DNA of 64,000 nt from Betaproteobacteria bacterium (GTDB lineage: Bacteria; Pseudomonadota; Gammaproteobacteria; Burkholderiales; Rhodocyclaceae). Shown piece by piece: positions 46,623-58,888 of the stretch (its first letter is position 1; the number at the start of each line of letters is the position of its first letter). Under the pieces are notes generated by a model. That model was not told where the DNA came from and did not search any database. It was given only the letters and a program-made list of their open reading frames with translations. The position numbers and the translations under genes are program-made. Where the stretch lies: assembly GCA_019136545.1 (NCBI GenBank), contig JAGVUA010000075.1, forward strand, positions 1 to 64,000, written 5' to 3'.

Positions 46623-48436
46623 CAGGACTTCTTCTGCGTGTCGAGACGGAACTTGACGAAGGACCCCGGCGCATCTTCGAGGACGCCGAGCTTGCCTTTG
46701 GCCGGGTCGCGCGCCGGCACTTTCTGGTCGTTCTGCGCGGACACCCACTGCTGCCAGTCGGTCCACCACGATCCCGGCTGTTGCTGGGCGCCTGCCATCC
46801 ATTCGTCGGCGGTGTCGGCGAGCTTGTCGTTGAGCCAGTAGCCGTACTTGTTGGCGGCCGGCGGATTGACGATGCCGGCGATGTGGCCGGAGCCGCCCAG
46901 CACGAAGCGCACCGGACCGGCGAAGCGCTGGGCGCCGAGGTAGGTGCTCTTCCACGGCGCGATGTGATCCTCGATGGTGGAGACGAAGTAGCTCGGCGTC
47001 TTGATCTTGCCCAGGTCGATGGCGACGCCGTCGAGCGTGATGCCGCCCGGTTCCTTGAGCAGGTTCTTCATGTACATGTTGCGCAGGTAGTAGCTGTGCA
47101 TGGCGTAGGGCATGCGCGTCGAGTCGCTGTTCCAGAACAGCAGGTCGAACGGGAAGGGGTCCTTGCCCATCAGGTAGTTGTTCACCACGAACGACCAGAT
47201 CAGGTCGTTCGAGCGCAGCATGTTGAAGGTGCCGGCCATCTCGCTGCCTTCGAGGAAGCCGCGCTCGGCCATTTTCTTCTCGAGGCTGGAGACCTGCTGT
47301 TCGTCGATGAAGACGCCCAGTTCGCCGGGGATCGAGAAGTCGAGCATGGTGGTGAAGAAGGTCGCCGAGGCGATGCGCTTGTCCTTCTTGGCGGCCATGT
47401 AGGCGAGCGTCGTGCCGAGCAGGGTGCCGCCGAGGCAGTAGGCGACGCAGTTGATCTCCTTCTCGCCGGTCTGCTCGCACACCTTGTCGACGGCGACCAG
47501 CGCCGCATCGACCAGATAGTCCTCGAAGCTCTTCTCGGCGAGCCGCTCGTCGGGGTTGACCCAGGACATGACGAAAACGCTGTGGCCCTGGTCGGTGGCC
47601 CACTTGATGAAGGAGTTCGATTCGCGCAGGTCGAGGATGTAGTACTTGTTGATCCAGGGCGGGAAGATCAGCAGCGGCCGCTTGAACTGCTGCTTGGTGG
47701 TCGGGTTGAACTGCAGCAGCTGGATCAGCTCGTTCTGGAAAATCACCTTGCCCGGAGTGGTGGCGACGTTCTTGCCGAGCTCGAAAGCCTTGACGTCGGT
47801 CATCGCCACGCGCAACTGGCCGTCGCCCGCCTCGATGTCGCGCAGCAGATTGTTGAAGCCCTTGACCAGATTCTGGCCGTGGCTCTTCACCGTCTCGCGG
47901 AACACGGTCGGATTGGTCAGCGCGAAGTTCGACGGCGACAACGCATCGATGAACTGGCGGGTGAAGAAATTGACTTTCTTCTGGGTATGCTCGTCGAGGC
48001 CCTCGACGCAGCAGACGCTGTCGTGGATATGGCGCGCGGTGATGAGGTAAGACTGCTTGATGAAGTCGAACAGGAAATGCTCTTCCCACTGTTCGTCCTT
48101 GAAGCGCTTGTCGTCCTTGGCCGGCTGGGCCACGGGCGGCGCATCGAGGCCCATGAAGCGCAGCGTCGAATGCTGCCAGAGCGAGAAATAATCCCACACC
48201 AGATTCATCTGCGCTTGCGCCAGCTTGTAGGGATTGGCCAGCATCTTGGCCATCATGTCCATGAAGGCCTGGGCGATGCCGAGTTCGTCGGCGGGCGCGG
48301 CGATGCCTTTTTTGGCCTGGCGATGGATGTGGTCGGTCAGCAGCTTGGAAGCGCGCTGGGCCACTTCGGCATAGGTCTTGGCGATTTCCTGGGGGTCGGG
48401 CAAAGGCGCGTGTTCCTTCGGGGATGTGGCGGTCAT
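46622..48436 (-). CDS. phaC: Class I polyhydroxyalkanoate synthase
   Basis: Polymerises (R)-3-hydroxyacyl-CoA into PHA granules. 604 residues, the class I length. Lipase-like box VAYCLGGTLLG with the catalytic Cys, then catalytic Asp in VSTIEDHIAPW and His in GGSGHIAGIVNPP. Class I N-terminal region (YKLAQAQMNLVWDYFSLWQ). Followed by the coupled PIN gene; no phaA/phaB adjacent. 16 nt downstream of an MBL-fold gene. Confidence 0.95.
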   Translation of the reverse strand: MTATSPKEHAPLPDPQEIAKTYAEVAQRASKLLTDHIHRQAKKGIAAPADELGIAQAFMDMMAKMLANPYKLAQAQMNLVWDYFSLWQHSTLRFMGLDAPPVAQPAKDDKRFKDEQWEEHFLFDFIKQSYLITARHIHDSVCCVEGLDEHTQKKVNFFTRQFIDALSPSNFALTNPTVFRETVKSHGQNLVKGFNNLLRDIEAGDGQLRVAMTDVKAFELGKNVATTPGKVIFQNELIQLLQFNPTTKQQFKRPLLIFPPWINKYYILDLRESNSFIKWATDQGHSVFVMSWVNPDERLAEKSFEDYLVDAALVAVDKVCEQTGEKEINCVAYCLGGTLLGTTLAYMAAKKDKRIASATFFTTMLDFSIPGELGVFIDEQQVSSLEKKMAERGFLEGSEMAGTFNMLRSNDLIWSFVVNNYLMGKDPFPFDLLFWNSDSTRMPYAMHSYYLRNMYMKNLLKEPGGITLDGVAIDLGKIKTPSYFVSTIEDHIAPWKSTYLGAQRFAGPVRFVLGGSGHIAGIVNPPAANKYGYWLNDKLADTADEWMAGAQQQPGSWWTDWQQWVSAQNDQKVPARDPAKGKLGVLEDAPGSFVKFRLDTQKKS

Positions 48437-48452
48437 GGGGGCTCGCTCCTGG

Positions 48453-49463
48453 TCAGTTCTTCACGAATCGGATGACATCGTCGCCGGCGACGCGCCGCAG
48501 GCGGCCCCGGTGTTCCAGATAATTGAGGTGGGCAATGGCCTCGCCGGTGGCGAACCATGCCTGGTGAGGATCGTCGATCGGCCGGCCGAACAGCAGGTCC
48601 AGCACTTCGCCGGCGCAGCGCGGCTGGCCGGCGCAGGCCGCCAGCAGGTCGGCGCAGCGGTCCTCGTGGTGCTTGCGCAGTTCGGCGATGCGCGTCTGGA
48701 TGCCGCGGAACGGCCGGCCATGCGACGGCAGCACCAGCGTATCCTCCGGCAGCGTGATGAACGACGCGAGCGATTCGAGAAACATGCCGAGCGGATCGTG
48801 CTCGCGGCCGGCCGGGAAGGCGCTGATGTTCGTCGAGATGCGCGGCAGCAGCATGTCGCCGGAGATCAGCACCCGTAACGCCTCGCAGTGGAGGCTGGCG
48901 TGTTCCGGCGCATGGCCGTAGCCGACGATCACCCGCCAGTCGTGGCGCCCGATGCGGATCACGTCGTCGTGACGCAGGCGCTGGAAGCTCGACGGAATGG
49001 CCGGCACCAGATGCTTGTAGGCGTTGCCGCGCTGGGCGACGCCGGCCAGGCGGGTGCCGTCGAGACCGTGCTCGCGGAAAAAGTCGACCATGGCGCCGAC
49101 ATGAAAAGGCGGAATGTCGGCGGCGACCAGATGGGCGGTCTGGAATTCCCCCTGCGTCATCCACAGCGGTGCGCCGGTCTCGGCTTGCAGCCAGGCTGCC
49201 AGGCCGAGGTGGTCGGGATGGAAATGGGTGACGAACTGGCGCGTCAGGCGGCGTTCCGCCAGGACTGACTTCCACGCCGCCTTGATCGGTTCGATGGCGA
49301 TGCCGGTGTCGACGGCCGCGTGGCCGTCGCCGTCCTCGATCAGCCACAGGTTGATGTGGTCGAGCGCGAACGGCAGCGGCATGCGCAGCCAGGTCACATC
49401 CTCGGCGACCGCGAGGCCGGCGCCGGATTCGGGCAAGGTGTCGAACGGGTAATCGATCTGCAT
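48453..49463 (-). CDS. MBL-fold metallo-hydrolase
   Basis: 336 residues from ATG 49463 (MQIDYPFDTLPESGAGLAVA). Metal motif THFHPDHLG and later GYGHAPEHA, ISGDMLLPRISTN. A C-terminal helical (winged-helix-like) domain is seen at ~250-336 as in LACTB2-type hydrolases. Substrate unknown; co-transcribed with phaC, so an acyl thioester role is possible. Confidence 0.85.
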   Translation of the reverse strand: MQIDYPFDTLPESGAGLAVAEDVTWLRMPLPFALDHINLWLIEDGDGHAAVDTGIAIEPIKAAWKSVLAERRLTRQFVTHFHPDHLGLAAWLQAETGAPLWMTQGEFQTAHLVAADIPPFHVGAMVDFFREHGLDGTRLAGVAQRGNAYKHLVPAIPSSFQRLRHDDVIRIGRHDWRVIVGYGHAPEHASLHCEALRVLISGDMLLPRISTNISAFPAGREHDPLGMFLESLASFITLPEDTLVLPSHGRPFRGIQTRIAELRKHHEDRCADLLAACAGQPRCAGEVLDLLFGRPIDDPHQAWFATGEAIAHLNYLEHRGRLRRVAGDDVIRFVKN

Positions 49464-49558
49464 GGCGGCGGCCGGCGACGTTGCCCGGTCCAAACAATTC
49501 TGTTTAACTGCCTGTTGTCATGGATACATCGTACATAGTTTAGCCGAAATTCGATATT

Positions 49559-49575
49559 TTGTTGCACTGCAACAA
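49559..49575. promoter_or_regulatory. 17-bp perfect palindrome, PhaR/PhbF-like operator
   Basis: TTGTTGCA-C-TGCAACAA, between the divergent MBL-phaC operon (start 49463) and liuR (start 49647). It fits the TG-N-TGC-N3-GCAA pattern recalled for PhbF/PhaR PHA regulators. Confidence 0.6.
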
Positions 49576-49646
49576 TCATCGACTGCGACACCCGGTCTTG
49601 GCTTGACGGAAGGGCTTTCCCGAGGCCGCAAGGAAAAAATGAGCGA

Positions 49647-50042
49647 ATGAGCGAGCAGACCTACACCATTGCCGAACTGGCGCGCGAATTCGAGATCACG
49701 CCGCGCGCCATCCGCCATTACGAAGACCAAGGCCTGATCAGCCCGAGTCGCGCCGGCGTGCAACGCGTGTACGACAAGCGCGACCGCACGCGTCTCAAAC
49801 TGACGCTGCGCGGCAAGCGGCTCGGCTTGTCGCTGGCGGAGATTCGCGAGCTGATCGACATGTACGACACCGCGCCCGAGTCCTCCCAGTTGTCGCGCTT
49901 TCTCGAAGTGCTGAAGTGCCGCCGGGCCATGCTCGACCAGCAACGCGAGGACATTGCTGCCGTGCTGACGGAAATCGACGGCTTGGAGCGGCAATGCCGT
50001 GGGCTGCTCGGGGCGAATGCCGCGAAATCGAAGCATGATTGA
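49647..50042 (+). CDS. liuR: MerR-family regulator of leucine/isovalerate catabolism
   Basis: 131 residues. N-terminal MerR helix-turn-helix and wing (YTIAELAREFEITPRAIRHYEDQGLISPSRAGVQRVYDKRD), then a coiled-coil dimer helix (~75-120). LiuR relatives repress branched-chain amino acid degradation genes. It heads the liu operon, and a LiuR-type operator lies at its own 3' end, in front of the next gene. Confidence 0.9.
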   Translation: MSEQTYTIAELAREFEITPRAIRHYEDQGLISPSRAGVQRVYDKRDRTRLKLTLRGKRLGLSLAEIRELIDMYDTAPESSQLSRFLEVLKCRRAMLDQQREDIAAVLTEIDGLERQCRGLLGANAAKSKHD

Positions 50043-50068
50043 CGTTAACGTAAACGTCAACATAAAAT
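50039..50068 (+). promoter_or_regulatory. liu operon promoter with LiuR-type operator
   Basis: TTGACGTT-AACGTA-AACGTCAA (50039-50060) is a perfect dyad. Its left end doubles as a -35 (TTGACG), and TAAAAT (50063-50068) as a -10, with 18 bp between. An operator spanning the -35/-10 spacer is typical of MerR regulators. The stop codon of liuR (50040-50042) lies inside it. Confidence 0.75.
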
Positions 50069-50097
50069 GCGCTGAAACAAAGAGCGAGGAGACGCCG

Positions 50098-50574
50098 ATG
50101 AAACATACCGTGCCGCGGGGTGACGCCAAGTTCGAGCCGCGGGATCCGCGCTGGGAGGAAAAGGTCCGGGAAAGTTTCGAGCGGCAGGGGGCGATGCACC
50201 TTCTGGGCGCCGAGATTGCCGACGTCTGGCCGGGAGGGTGCGAGATTCGTCTGCCGTTCCGTCGTGATCTGACCCAGCAGCACGGCTTTTTCCACGCCGG
50301 CATCACCGCCACGGTGATCGACAGCGCGGCCGGCTATGCCGGCTTTTCGCTGATGCCGCCCGACACCTCGGTACTGTCGGTGGAGTTCAAGCTCAATCTG
50401 CTGGCGCCCGCCGACGGGGAACTGATGGTGGCCACCGGGGAGGTGATCAAGTCCGGCAAGAATCTGATCATCACCCGCGGCGACGCCTGGGTGTTCAAGG
50501 GCGCCAAGCTGACTCACTGCGCAATGATGCAGCAGACCCTGATGACCATGCACGGAAAGGCGGAAAAAGCATGA
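50098..50574 (+). CDS. PaaI-family thioesterase (hotdog fold)
   Basis: 158 residues. Hotdog core: [66 protein letters not shown]. HGxxHxG-type motif marks the PaaI class. First gene after the LiuR-controlled promoter; may hydrolyse stalled acyl-CoAs of the pathway. Overlaps liuA by 4 nt. Confidence 0.85.
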   Translation: MKHTVPRGDAKFEPRDPRWEEKVRESFERQGAMHLLGAEIADVWPGGCEIRLPFRRDLTQQHGFFHAGITATVIDSAAGYAGFSLMPPDTSVLSVEFKLNLLAPADGELMVATGEVIKSGKNLIITRGDAWVFKGAKLTHCAMMQQTLMTMHGKAEKA

Positions 50575-51749
50575 CCGGACTCGATTTTCACCTGGGCGCG
50601 GATATCGACGCCCTGCGCGACAGCGTGCAGGCTTTCGCCGCCGCCGAGATCGCGCCGCGCGCGGCGCAGATCGACCGCGACAACCTCTTCCCGGCGGATT
50701 TGTGGAAGAAGTTCGGCGACATGGGCCTGCTCGGCATGACCGTGCCTGAGGAGGACGGCGGCACGGCGCTGGGCTACCTCGCCCACATCGTCGCCATGGA
50801 GGAAATCTCGCGCGCCTCCGCCTCGGTCGGCCTCTCCTACGGCGCGCATTCCAATCTCTGCGTCAACCAGATCCGCCGCAACGGCAGCGCTGCGCAGAAA
50901 GCAAAGTACCTGCCGAAGCTGATTTCCGGCGAGCACGTTGGCGCGCTGGCCATGTCCGAGCCGAACGCCGGTTCCGACGTCGTTTCGATGAAGTTGAAGG
51001 CGGCCAAAAAGGGCGATCGCTACGTCCTCAACGGCAGCAAGATGTGGATCACGAATGGAGGAGACGCGGACACGCTCGTCGTCTACGCCAAGACCGATGC
51101 GGCGGCGGCCGATGGCAACGCAAAAGCGGGCATCACCGCCTTCATTGTCGAAAAGGGTTTCAAGGGGTTTTCCTGCGGCTCGCACCTGGACAAGCTGGGC
51201 ATGCGCGGCTCCAACACCTACCCGCTGTTCTTCGACGACTGCGAGGTGCCCGAGGAGAACGTGCTCGGCGGCGTGGGCAATGGCGTCAAGGTGCTCATGT
51301 CCGGGCTCGACTACGAGCGCGCCGTGCTGTCGGGCGGGCCGCTGGGCATCATGGCCGCCTGCATGGACGCCGTGATTCCCTACATTCACGAGCGCAAGCA
51401 GTTCGGCCAGAGCATCGGCGAATTCCAGCTCATGCAGGGCAAGATCGCCGACATGTATGCCACCTGGCAGGCGACGCGCGCCTATGTGTACGCGGTCGGC
51501 CGCGCCTGCGATGCCAGCGACCACGCGCGCACGCTGCGCAAGGACGCCGCCGGCGCGATTCTGTATTCGGCGGAGAAGGCGACCTGGATGGCGGGCGAAG
51601 CCATTCAGACGCTGGGCGGCGTCGGCTACACCAACGAGTATCCCGTCGGCCGCCTCTGGCGCGACGCCAAGCTTTACGAGATCGGCGCCGGCACCAGCGA
51701 GATCCGCCGCATGCTGATCGGCCGCGAACTGTTCGCGGAAACCGTCTGA
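50571..51749 (+). CDS. liuA: Isovaleryl-CoA dehydrogenase
   Basis: FAD enzyme oxidising isovaleryl-CoA to 3-methylcrotonyl-CoA. 392 residues. The catalytic Glu is at the IVD-specific position in [18 protein letters not shown], and the usual C-terminal Glu position reads [17 protein letters not shown], as in true IVDs. FAD motifs [17 protein letters not shown] and [11 protein letters not shown]. Confidence 0.95.
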   Translation: MTGLDFHLGADIDALRDSVQAFAAAEIAPRAAQIDRDNLFPADLWKKFGDMGLLGMTVPEEDGGTALGYLAHIVAMEEISRASASVGLSYGAHSNLCVNQIRRNGSAAQKAKYLPKLISGEHVGALAMSEPNAGSDVVSMKLKAAKKGDRYVLNGSKMWITNGGDADTLVVYAKTDAAAADGNAKAGITAFIVEKGFKGFSCGSHLDKLGMRGSNTYPLFFDDCEVPEENVLGGVGNGVKVLMSGLDYERAVLSGGPLGIMAACMDAVIPYIHERKQFGQSIGEFQLMQGKIADMYATWQATRAYVYAVGRACDASDHARTLRKDAAGAILYSAEKATWMAGEAIQTLGGVGYTNEYPVGRLWRDAKLYEIGAGTSEIRRMLIGRELFAETV

Positions 51750-51762
51750 CCGGAGGCCCGTC

Positions 51763-52179
51763 ATGATCGAAACCGCTCGCGGCACCGTGCACGAATGGCA
51801 GCGCGACCACATGGGCCATATCAACGTGCGCGCCTATGTCGATTTCTTCGAACAGGCGGCCTGGCAGTTCTACACCATGATCGGCCTGCCGCCGAGCGCG
51901 CTGCGCGAGGGGCCGGTCAGGATCGTCGCCGTGCAGCAGAACATGGGCTACAAGCAGGAGCTGCAGCCCGGCGACACCGTCGTCGTGCGCACCGGCGTGG
52001 TCGAGATTCGGGAAAAAGTGCTGCGCTACCGCCACGAACTGTTCAATACCGAGACCGGCGCGCTTTCCGCCGACTGCGAATTCACCGTCGTCTGCATCGA
52101 TGCCGGCACTCGCAAGTCGTGTCCGCTGCCGCCGGCGGTCGCGGCCAGCGCCGCCGCACACCTGTTGCCGTCGGCCTGA
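51763..52179 (+). CDS. 4-hydroxybenzoyl-CoA thioesterase-like acyl-CoA thioesterase
   Basis: 138-residue hotdog protein: EWQRDHMGHINVRAYVDFFEQAAWQFYTMIG has the Asp-x-x-Gly-His-[IV]-Asn motif of FadM/4HBT enzymes. A second thioesterase in the liu operon. Substrate unknown. Confidence 0.85.
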   Translation: MIETARGTVHEWQRDHMGHINVRAYVDFFEQAAWQFYTMIGLPPSALREGPVRIVAVQQNMGYKQELQPGDTVVVRTGVVEIREKVLRYRHELFNTETGALSADCEFTVVCIDAGTRKSCPLPPAVAASAAAHLLPSA

Positions 52180-52216
52180 GCCGGGCCGCGTCGCACGCGC
52201 CGAAAAAGGAGGTTTC

Positions 52217-53407
52217 ATGGCCGATCCCGTCGTCATCGTCAGCGCCGCCCGCACGCCCATCGGCGGGTTCCAGGGCGACTTCGCATCCCTCGCCGCACCG
52301 CAGCTGGGCGCCGTCGCCATCCGGGCGGCCGTCGAGCGGGCCGGCATCAAGCCCGAGCAGGTCGATGAAGTCGTCTTCGGCAACGTGCTGGTCGCCGGCC
52401 TCGGCCAGGCGCCGGTACGCCAGGCGGCGCTGCTGGCCGGCCTGCCCTTGCCGGTCGCCTGCACCGCCATTTCCAAGGTGTGCGGCTCGGCCTTGAAGGC
52501 GGTGATGGTGGCCCATGACAACATCCTGGCCGGCAGCTACGAGATCGGCGTCGCCGGCGGCCAGGAATCGATGACCAACGCGCCTTATCTCCTGCCCAAG
52601 GCGCGCGGCGGCTATCGCCTCGGCCACGGCCAGATCATCGACCACATGTTCATGGACGGTCTGGAAGACGCCTACAGCAAGGAAAACCGCGGCCGGCTGA
52701 TGGGCAGCTTTGCCGAGGAATGCGCCGAGCGCTACCAGTTCGCGCGCGCCGACCAGGACCAGTTCGCCATCCGCTCGACCACCCGCGCCCAGGAAGCGAT
52801 CAGGAATGGTTCCTTTGCCTGGGAGATCGCGCCGGTCGTCGTCGCCGGCAAGAAGGGCGAGGTGGCGATCCACGACGACGAGCAGCCGCCCAAGGCGCAG
52901 CTCGACAAGATTCCCCACCTCAAGCCGGCCTTCAAGAAGGATGGCACGGTAACGCCGGCCAATTCGTCGTCGATTTCCGACGGCGCCGCCGCCGTCGTGC
53001 TGATGCGCGAATCGAAGGCGAAGGCGCTGGGCCTTACGCCGCTGGCGCGCATCGTCGGCCACGCCACGCATGCGCAGCAGCCCGCCCTGTTCACCACTGC
53101 GCCGGTCGGCGCGATGAACAAGCTGTTCGCCAAGACCGGCTGGACCGCCGAGAGCGTGGACTTCTACGAGATCAACGAAGCTTTCGCCGTCGTCACCATG
53201 GCCGCCATCCACGACCTGAAGCTGCCCGTGGAAAAAGTGAACGTGCACGGTGGCGCGTGCGCCCTCGGCCATCCGATCGGCGCCTCGGGCTGCCGCATCC
53301 TGGTGACGTTGCTCGGCGCGCTGAAGAAGTACTCTGGCCGGCGCGGCGTCGCCAGCTTGTGCATCGGCGGCGGCGAGGCGACCGCGCTGGCGGTGGAGAT
53401 GCTCTAG
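52217..53407 (+). CDS. Acetyl-CoA C-acyltransferase (thiolase II)
   Basis: 396 residues. Catalytic Cys in [16 protein letters not shown], His in [14 protein letters not shown], second Cys in [22 protein letters not shown] ribosome site before ATG 52217. It could cleave acetoacetyl-CoA formed from the acetoacetate released by liuE, or work in biosynthetic PHA supply. Confidence 0.94.
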   Translation: MADPVVIVSAARTPIGGFQGDFASLAAPQLGAVAIRAAVERAGIKPEQVDEVVFGNVLVAGLGQAPVRQAALLAGLPLPVACTAISKVCGSALKAVMVAHDNILAGSYEIGVAGGQESMTNAPYLLPKARGGYRLGHGQIIDHMFMDGLEDAYSKENRGRLMGSFAEECAERYQFARADQDQFAIRSTTRAQEAIRNGSFAWEIAPVVVAGKKGEVAIHDDEQPPKAQLDKIPHLKPAFKKDGTVTPANSSSISDGAAAVVLMRESKAKALGLTPLARIVGHATHAQQPALFTTAPVGAMNKLFAKTGWTAESVDFYEINEAFAVVTMAAIHDLKLPVEKVNVHGGACALGHPIGASGCRILVTLLGALKKYSGRRGVASLCIGGGEATALAVEML

Positions 53408-53448
53408 CCATGCGCAGAGCCGCCTCAAGCATGGCGCTACCAACCAAC

Positions 53449-53508
53449 CGGAGCCGCGAAGCGGCGAACCTCCGTCACCCCCGCTTGGGCGGGGGCGGAG
53501 GGGTGGGG
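53449..53508 (+). repeat. Hairpin-forming intergenic repeat, copy B
   Basis: CCGGAGCCGCGAAGCGGC, then GAACCTCCGTCACC, then CCCGCTTGGGCGGGGGCGG and a G-run. Nested stems CCTCCG/CGGAGG and CCCCCGC/GCGGGGG are possible. Homologous to copy A at 23818-23890. Fills the 109-nt gap between thiolase and acyl-CoA dehydrogenase genes. Confidence 0.65.
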
Positions 53509-53516
53509 AGACAATA

Positions 53517-54653
53517 ATGATGCTCGACGAAGACCAGCGCCTGGTGCGCGACACGCTGCGCCAGTACGCGCGCGAGCGGTTGGCGCCGCAGGCGGCGGCG
53601 CGCGACCGCAGCGGCGAGTTTCCGGCCGAGGCGCTGGCGGCCCTGGCGGGGCTGGGCGCCTGGGGCGTGGTGGTGCCGGAGCAGTGGGGCGGCGCCGGCC
53701 TCGACTACGTTGCGCTGGCCGTCGCCATCGAGGAAATCGCCGCCGGCGACGGCGCCATTTCGACCATCCTGTCGGTGCAGAATTCGCTGGTGTGCGGCAT
53801 TCTGGCGAAGTACGGCGACGATGCGCAAAAGCAGCGCTGGCTGCGCGGCGCCGCCAGCGGCGGCCTGCTCGGCTGCTTCTGCTTGACCGAGCCGCACGTC
53901 GGCTCGGATGCTTCTGCCATCCGCACTCGCGCCACCAAAGTCAGCGGCGGCTGGACGCTGAACGGCGTCAAGCAGTTCATCACCTCGGGCAAGAACGCGC
54001 AGATCGCCATCGTCTTCGCCGTCACCGACCCGGCCGCCGGGCGCAAAGGCATCTCCTGCTTCTGCGTGCCGACCGACACGCCCGGCTTCATCGTCGCCCG
54101 CGTCGAAGACAAGATGGGCCAGCGCGCCTCGGACACCGCCCAGATCCTGTTCGAGAACTGCCACGTTCCGGCCGACGGCCTGCTCGGCGCCGAGGGCGAC
54201 GGCTACCGCATCGCCCTGTCGAACCTGGAAGCCGGCCGCATCGGCATCGCCGCCCAGTCGGTGGGCATGGCGCGCGCCGCCCTGGAAGCGGCGGTGGCTT
54301 ATGCCAAGGAGCGCGTCGCTTTCGGCAAGCCGATCGTCGAGCACCAGGCGGTCAACTTCCGGCTGGCCGACATGGCGACGCAGGTCGAGGTGGCGCGCCA
54401 GATGGTCTGGCACGCGGCCAGCCTGCGCACGGCTGGCGCGCCTTGCCTGAAGGAGGCCAGCATGGCCAAGCTGTTTGCCTCGGAGATGGTCGAGAAGGTC
54501 TGCTCCGACGCCATCCAGATCCATGGCGGCTACGGCTACGTCGCCGACTTTCCGGTCGAACGCATTTACCGGGACGCGCGCGTCTGCCAGATCTACGAAG
54601 GCGCTTCCGACATCCAGCGGCTGGTGATCGCGCGCGCCGTCTGCGAGGCATGA
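53517..54653 (+). CDS. Acyl-CoA dehydrogenase (short/branched-chain type)
   Basis: 378 residues. Catalytic Glu is at the common C-terminal site ([20 protein letters not shown]), unlike liuA. FAD motifs [20 protein letters not shown] and [12 protein letters not shown]. Resembles short/branched-chain (2-methylacyl or isobutyryl) dehydrogenases; exact substrate unclear. ATG 53517 with GGGGAG site. Confidence 0.92.
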   Translation: MMLDEDQRLVRDTLRQYARERLAPQAAARDRSGEFPAEALAALAGLGAWGVVVPEQWGGAGLDYVALAVAIEEIAAGDGAISTILSVQNSLVCGILAKYGDDAQKQRWLRGAASGGLLGCFCLTEPHVGSDASAIRTRATKVSGGWTLNGVKQFITSGKNAQIAIVFAVTDPAAGRKGISCFCVPTDTPGFIVARVEDKMGQRASDTAQILFENCHVPADGLLGAEGDGYRIALSNLEAGRIGIAAQSVGMARAALEAAVAYAKERVAFGKPIVEHQAVNFRLADMATQVEVARQMVWHAASLRTAGAPCLKEASMAKLFASEMVEKVCSDAIQIHGGYGYVADFPVERIYRDARVCQIYEGASDIQRLVIARAVCEA

Positions 54654-54654
54654 C

Positions 54655-55257
54655 ATGAGCGACCCGATCCTGTTCTGTTTCGACTTCACTTCGCCTTATT
54701 CCTATATCGTCAGCGAAAAGATCGACGCGCTGGCTGCCGCCCACGGTCGCCAGGTGCGCTGGCGGCCGATTCTGCTGGGGCCGGTGTTCAAGGCGCTCGG
54801 CACGGTATCGCTGGTAAGCCAGCCCGACAAGGCGGACTACAGCGTGCGCGATTTTCTGCGCTCGGCGCGCTTCCATGGCCTGCCCTATGTCCAGCCCGCG
54901 AATTTCCCGGTGCCCACCGTCGCGCCGGCCCGCGCCTATTACTGGCTGCATGGCCAGGACTGCGACTTGGCACGGCGCTTCGCGCACGGCGTGTTCCGCG
55001 CCTGTTTCGCCGAGGGGCGCGACATATCGACGGCCGCGACGACGCTCGCACTGGCGGCCGAGGCCGGGGCCGACCGCGCCGCCGTCGAGGCGGGCATGAA
55101 CGACGCCGCGACCAAGGAGCGCCTGCGCGCCGAAACCGATGCGGCCTTGGCCGCCGGCGTGTTTGGCGCGCCCTGGCTGGTGGTCGACGGCGAGCCGTTC
55201 TGGGGCGCCGACCGGCTGCCGCAGGTAGAGCGCTGGCTGCAGACTGGAGGTTTTTGA
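54655..55257 (+). CDS. 2-hydroxychromene-2-carboxylate isomerase-like (DsbA family/GST kappa)
   Basis: 200 residues. [16 protein letters not shown] (active Ser in place of the DsbA Cys), [42 protein letters not shown]. The family includes naphthalene-pathway isomerases and kappa GSTs that use glutathione. Starts one base after the dehydrogenase stop. Role in leucine breakdown is not known. Confidence 0.88.
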   Translation: MSDPILFCFDFTSPYSYIVSEKIDALAAAHGRQVRWRPILLGPVFKALGTVSLVSQPDKADYSVRDFLRSARFHGLPYVQPANFPVPTVAPARAYYWLHGQDCDLARRFAHGVFRACFAEGRDISTAATTLALAAEAGADRAAVEAGMNDAATKERLRAETDAALAAGVFGAPWLVVDGEPFWGADRLPQVERWLQTGGF

Positions 55258-56864
55258 TGTCCGTCATCAAGTCGAATCTCGATACCCGCGGCGCCGAGTT
55301 CAAGGCCAACGCTGCGGCCATGCGCGCGCTGGTGGCCGACCTGCGCGAGAAAGTCGCCAAAGTCAGCCTGGGCGGACCGCCGGACGCCCGCGAAAAACAC
55401 CTGGCGCGGGGCAAGCTGCTGCCGCGCGACCGCGTCGACGGCCTGCTCGACCCGGGGGCGCCTTTCCTCGAATTCTCGGCAATGGCGGCCTGGAACATGT
55501 ATAGCGGCGACATCGCCTCGGCCGGCGTGGTCACCGGCATCGGCCGCGTGGCCGGCGTCGAATGCGTCATCGTCGCCAACGATGCCACCGTCAAGGGCGG
55601 CTCGTATTTCCCCATGACCGTCAAGAAGCACTTGCGCGCGCAGGAGATCGCCGCGCAGAACCGCCTGCCGTGCGTTTACCTGGTCGACTCGGGCGGTGCC
55701 AACCTGCCGACGCAGGACGAAGTATTCCCGGATCGCGACCACTTCGGCCGCATTTTCTTCAACCAGGCCAACCTGAGCGCGGCCGGCATTCCGCAGATCG
55801 CCGTGGTCATGGGTTCGTGCACGGCCGGCGGCGCCTACGTGCCGGCGATGTCGGACGAGTCGATCATCGTCAAGAACCAGGGCACCATCTTTCTCGGCGG
55901 ACCGCCGCTGGTGAAGGCCGCCACCGGCGAGATCGTCAGCGCCGAAGACCTCGGCGGCGGCGACGTGCACACGCGCATCTCGGGCGTCTGCGACCACCTG
56001 GCCGAGAACGACCAGCACGCGCTGTCCATCGCCCGGCGCATCGTCGCCAATCTCAACTGGAAGAAGGCGATCAGCCTCGAGCTGGCGGCGCCGGAAGCGC
56101 CGCTTTACGCCCCCGAGGAAATCCATGGCGTCATTCCGGCCGACACCCGCAAGCCTTACGACGTGCGCGAGGTGATCGCCCGGCTGGTCGACGGCTCGCG
56201 CCTCGACGAGTTCAAGTCCCGCTATGGCACGACGCTGGTCACCGGTTTCGCGCACTTGCACGGTTATCCGATCGGCATCGTCGCCAACAACGGCATCCTG
56301 TTCGCCGAGTCGGCGCAGAAAGGCGCGCATTTCGTCGAGCTGTGCGCGCAGCGCGGCATCCCGCTGGTATTCCTGCAGAACATCACGGGCTTCATGGTCG
56401 GTCGCAAGTACGAGAACGGCGGCATCGCCAAGGATGGCGCCAAGATGGTGACGGCGGTATCGACGGCGGCGGTGCCGAAGTTCACCGTCATCATGGGCGG
56501 CTCGTTCGGCGCCGGCAACTACGGCATGTGCGGCCGCGCCTACAGTCCGCGCCTGCTATGGACCTGGCCGAACGCCCGGGTGTCGGTGATGGGCGGCGAG
56601 CAGGCCGCCAGCGTGCTGGCCACCGTCCGGCGCGATGCCCTGGAGGCGGCCGGCAAGACCTGGCCGGCCGCAGAGGAGGAAGCCTTCAAGGCGCCCATCC
56701 GCGCCCAGTACGAAACCCAGGGCCATCCCTATTACGGCACGGCGCGGCTCTGGGACGACGGCGTGCTCGATCCGGCGCAGACGCGCCGGGCGCTGGGCCT
56801 GGGCATCTCGGCGGCGCTCAACGCGCCGATTCCGCCGACGCGGTTCGGCGTGTTCCGGATGTAG
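55257..56864 (+). CDS. liuB: Methylcrotonyl-CoA carboxylase, carboxyltransferase (beta) subunit
   Basis: 535 residues, ATG 55257. Carboxylates 3-methylcrotonyl-CoA with the biotin-bound CO2 from LiuD. CoA-binding block [21 protein letters not shown]; oxyanion regions [19 protein letters not shown] and [19 protein letters not shown]-terminal [19 protein letters not shown]. One dispersed-word copy (55359-55368) encodes part of KVSLGG. Confidence 0.95.
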   Translation: MSVIKSNLDTRGAEFKANAAAMRALVADLREKVAKVSLGGPPDAREKHLARGKLLPRDRVDGLLDPGAPFLEFSAMAAWNMYSGDIASAGVVTGIGRVAGVECVIVANDATVKGGSYFPMTVKKHLRAQEIAAQNRLPCVYLVDSGGANLPTQDEVFPDRDHFGRIFFNQANLSAAGIPQIAVVMGSCTAGGAYVPAMSDESIIVKNQGTIFLGGPPLVKAATGEIVSAEDLGGGDVHTRISGVCDHLAENDQHALSIARRIVANLNWKKAISLELAAPEAPLYAPEEIHGVIPADTRKPYDVREVIARLVDGSRLDEFKSRYGTTLVTGFAHLHGYPIGIVANNGILFAESAQKGAHFVELCAQRGIPLVFLQNITGFMVGRKYENGGIAKDGAKMVTAVSTAAVPKFTVIMGGSFGAGNYGMCGRAYSPRLLWTWPNARVSVMGGEQAASVLATVRRDALEAAGKTWPAAEEEAFKAPIRAQYETQGHPYYGTARLWDDGVLDPAQTRRALGLGISAALNAPIPPTRFGVFRM

Positions 56865-56873
56865 GGGGCGGCC

Positions 56874-58886
<2,013 letters not shown>

Positions 58887-58888
58887 GC

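Noticed and set aside
46182..48197. A 671-codon frame joining the PIN gene to sequence inside phaC
   Set aside because: Only the last 146 codons are PIN-like. The rest is an out-of-frame reading of phaC, so it is not a fusion protein.
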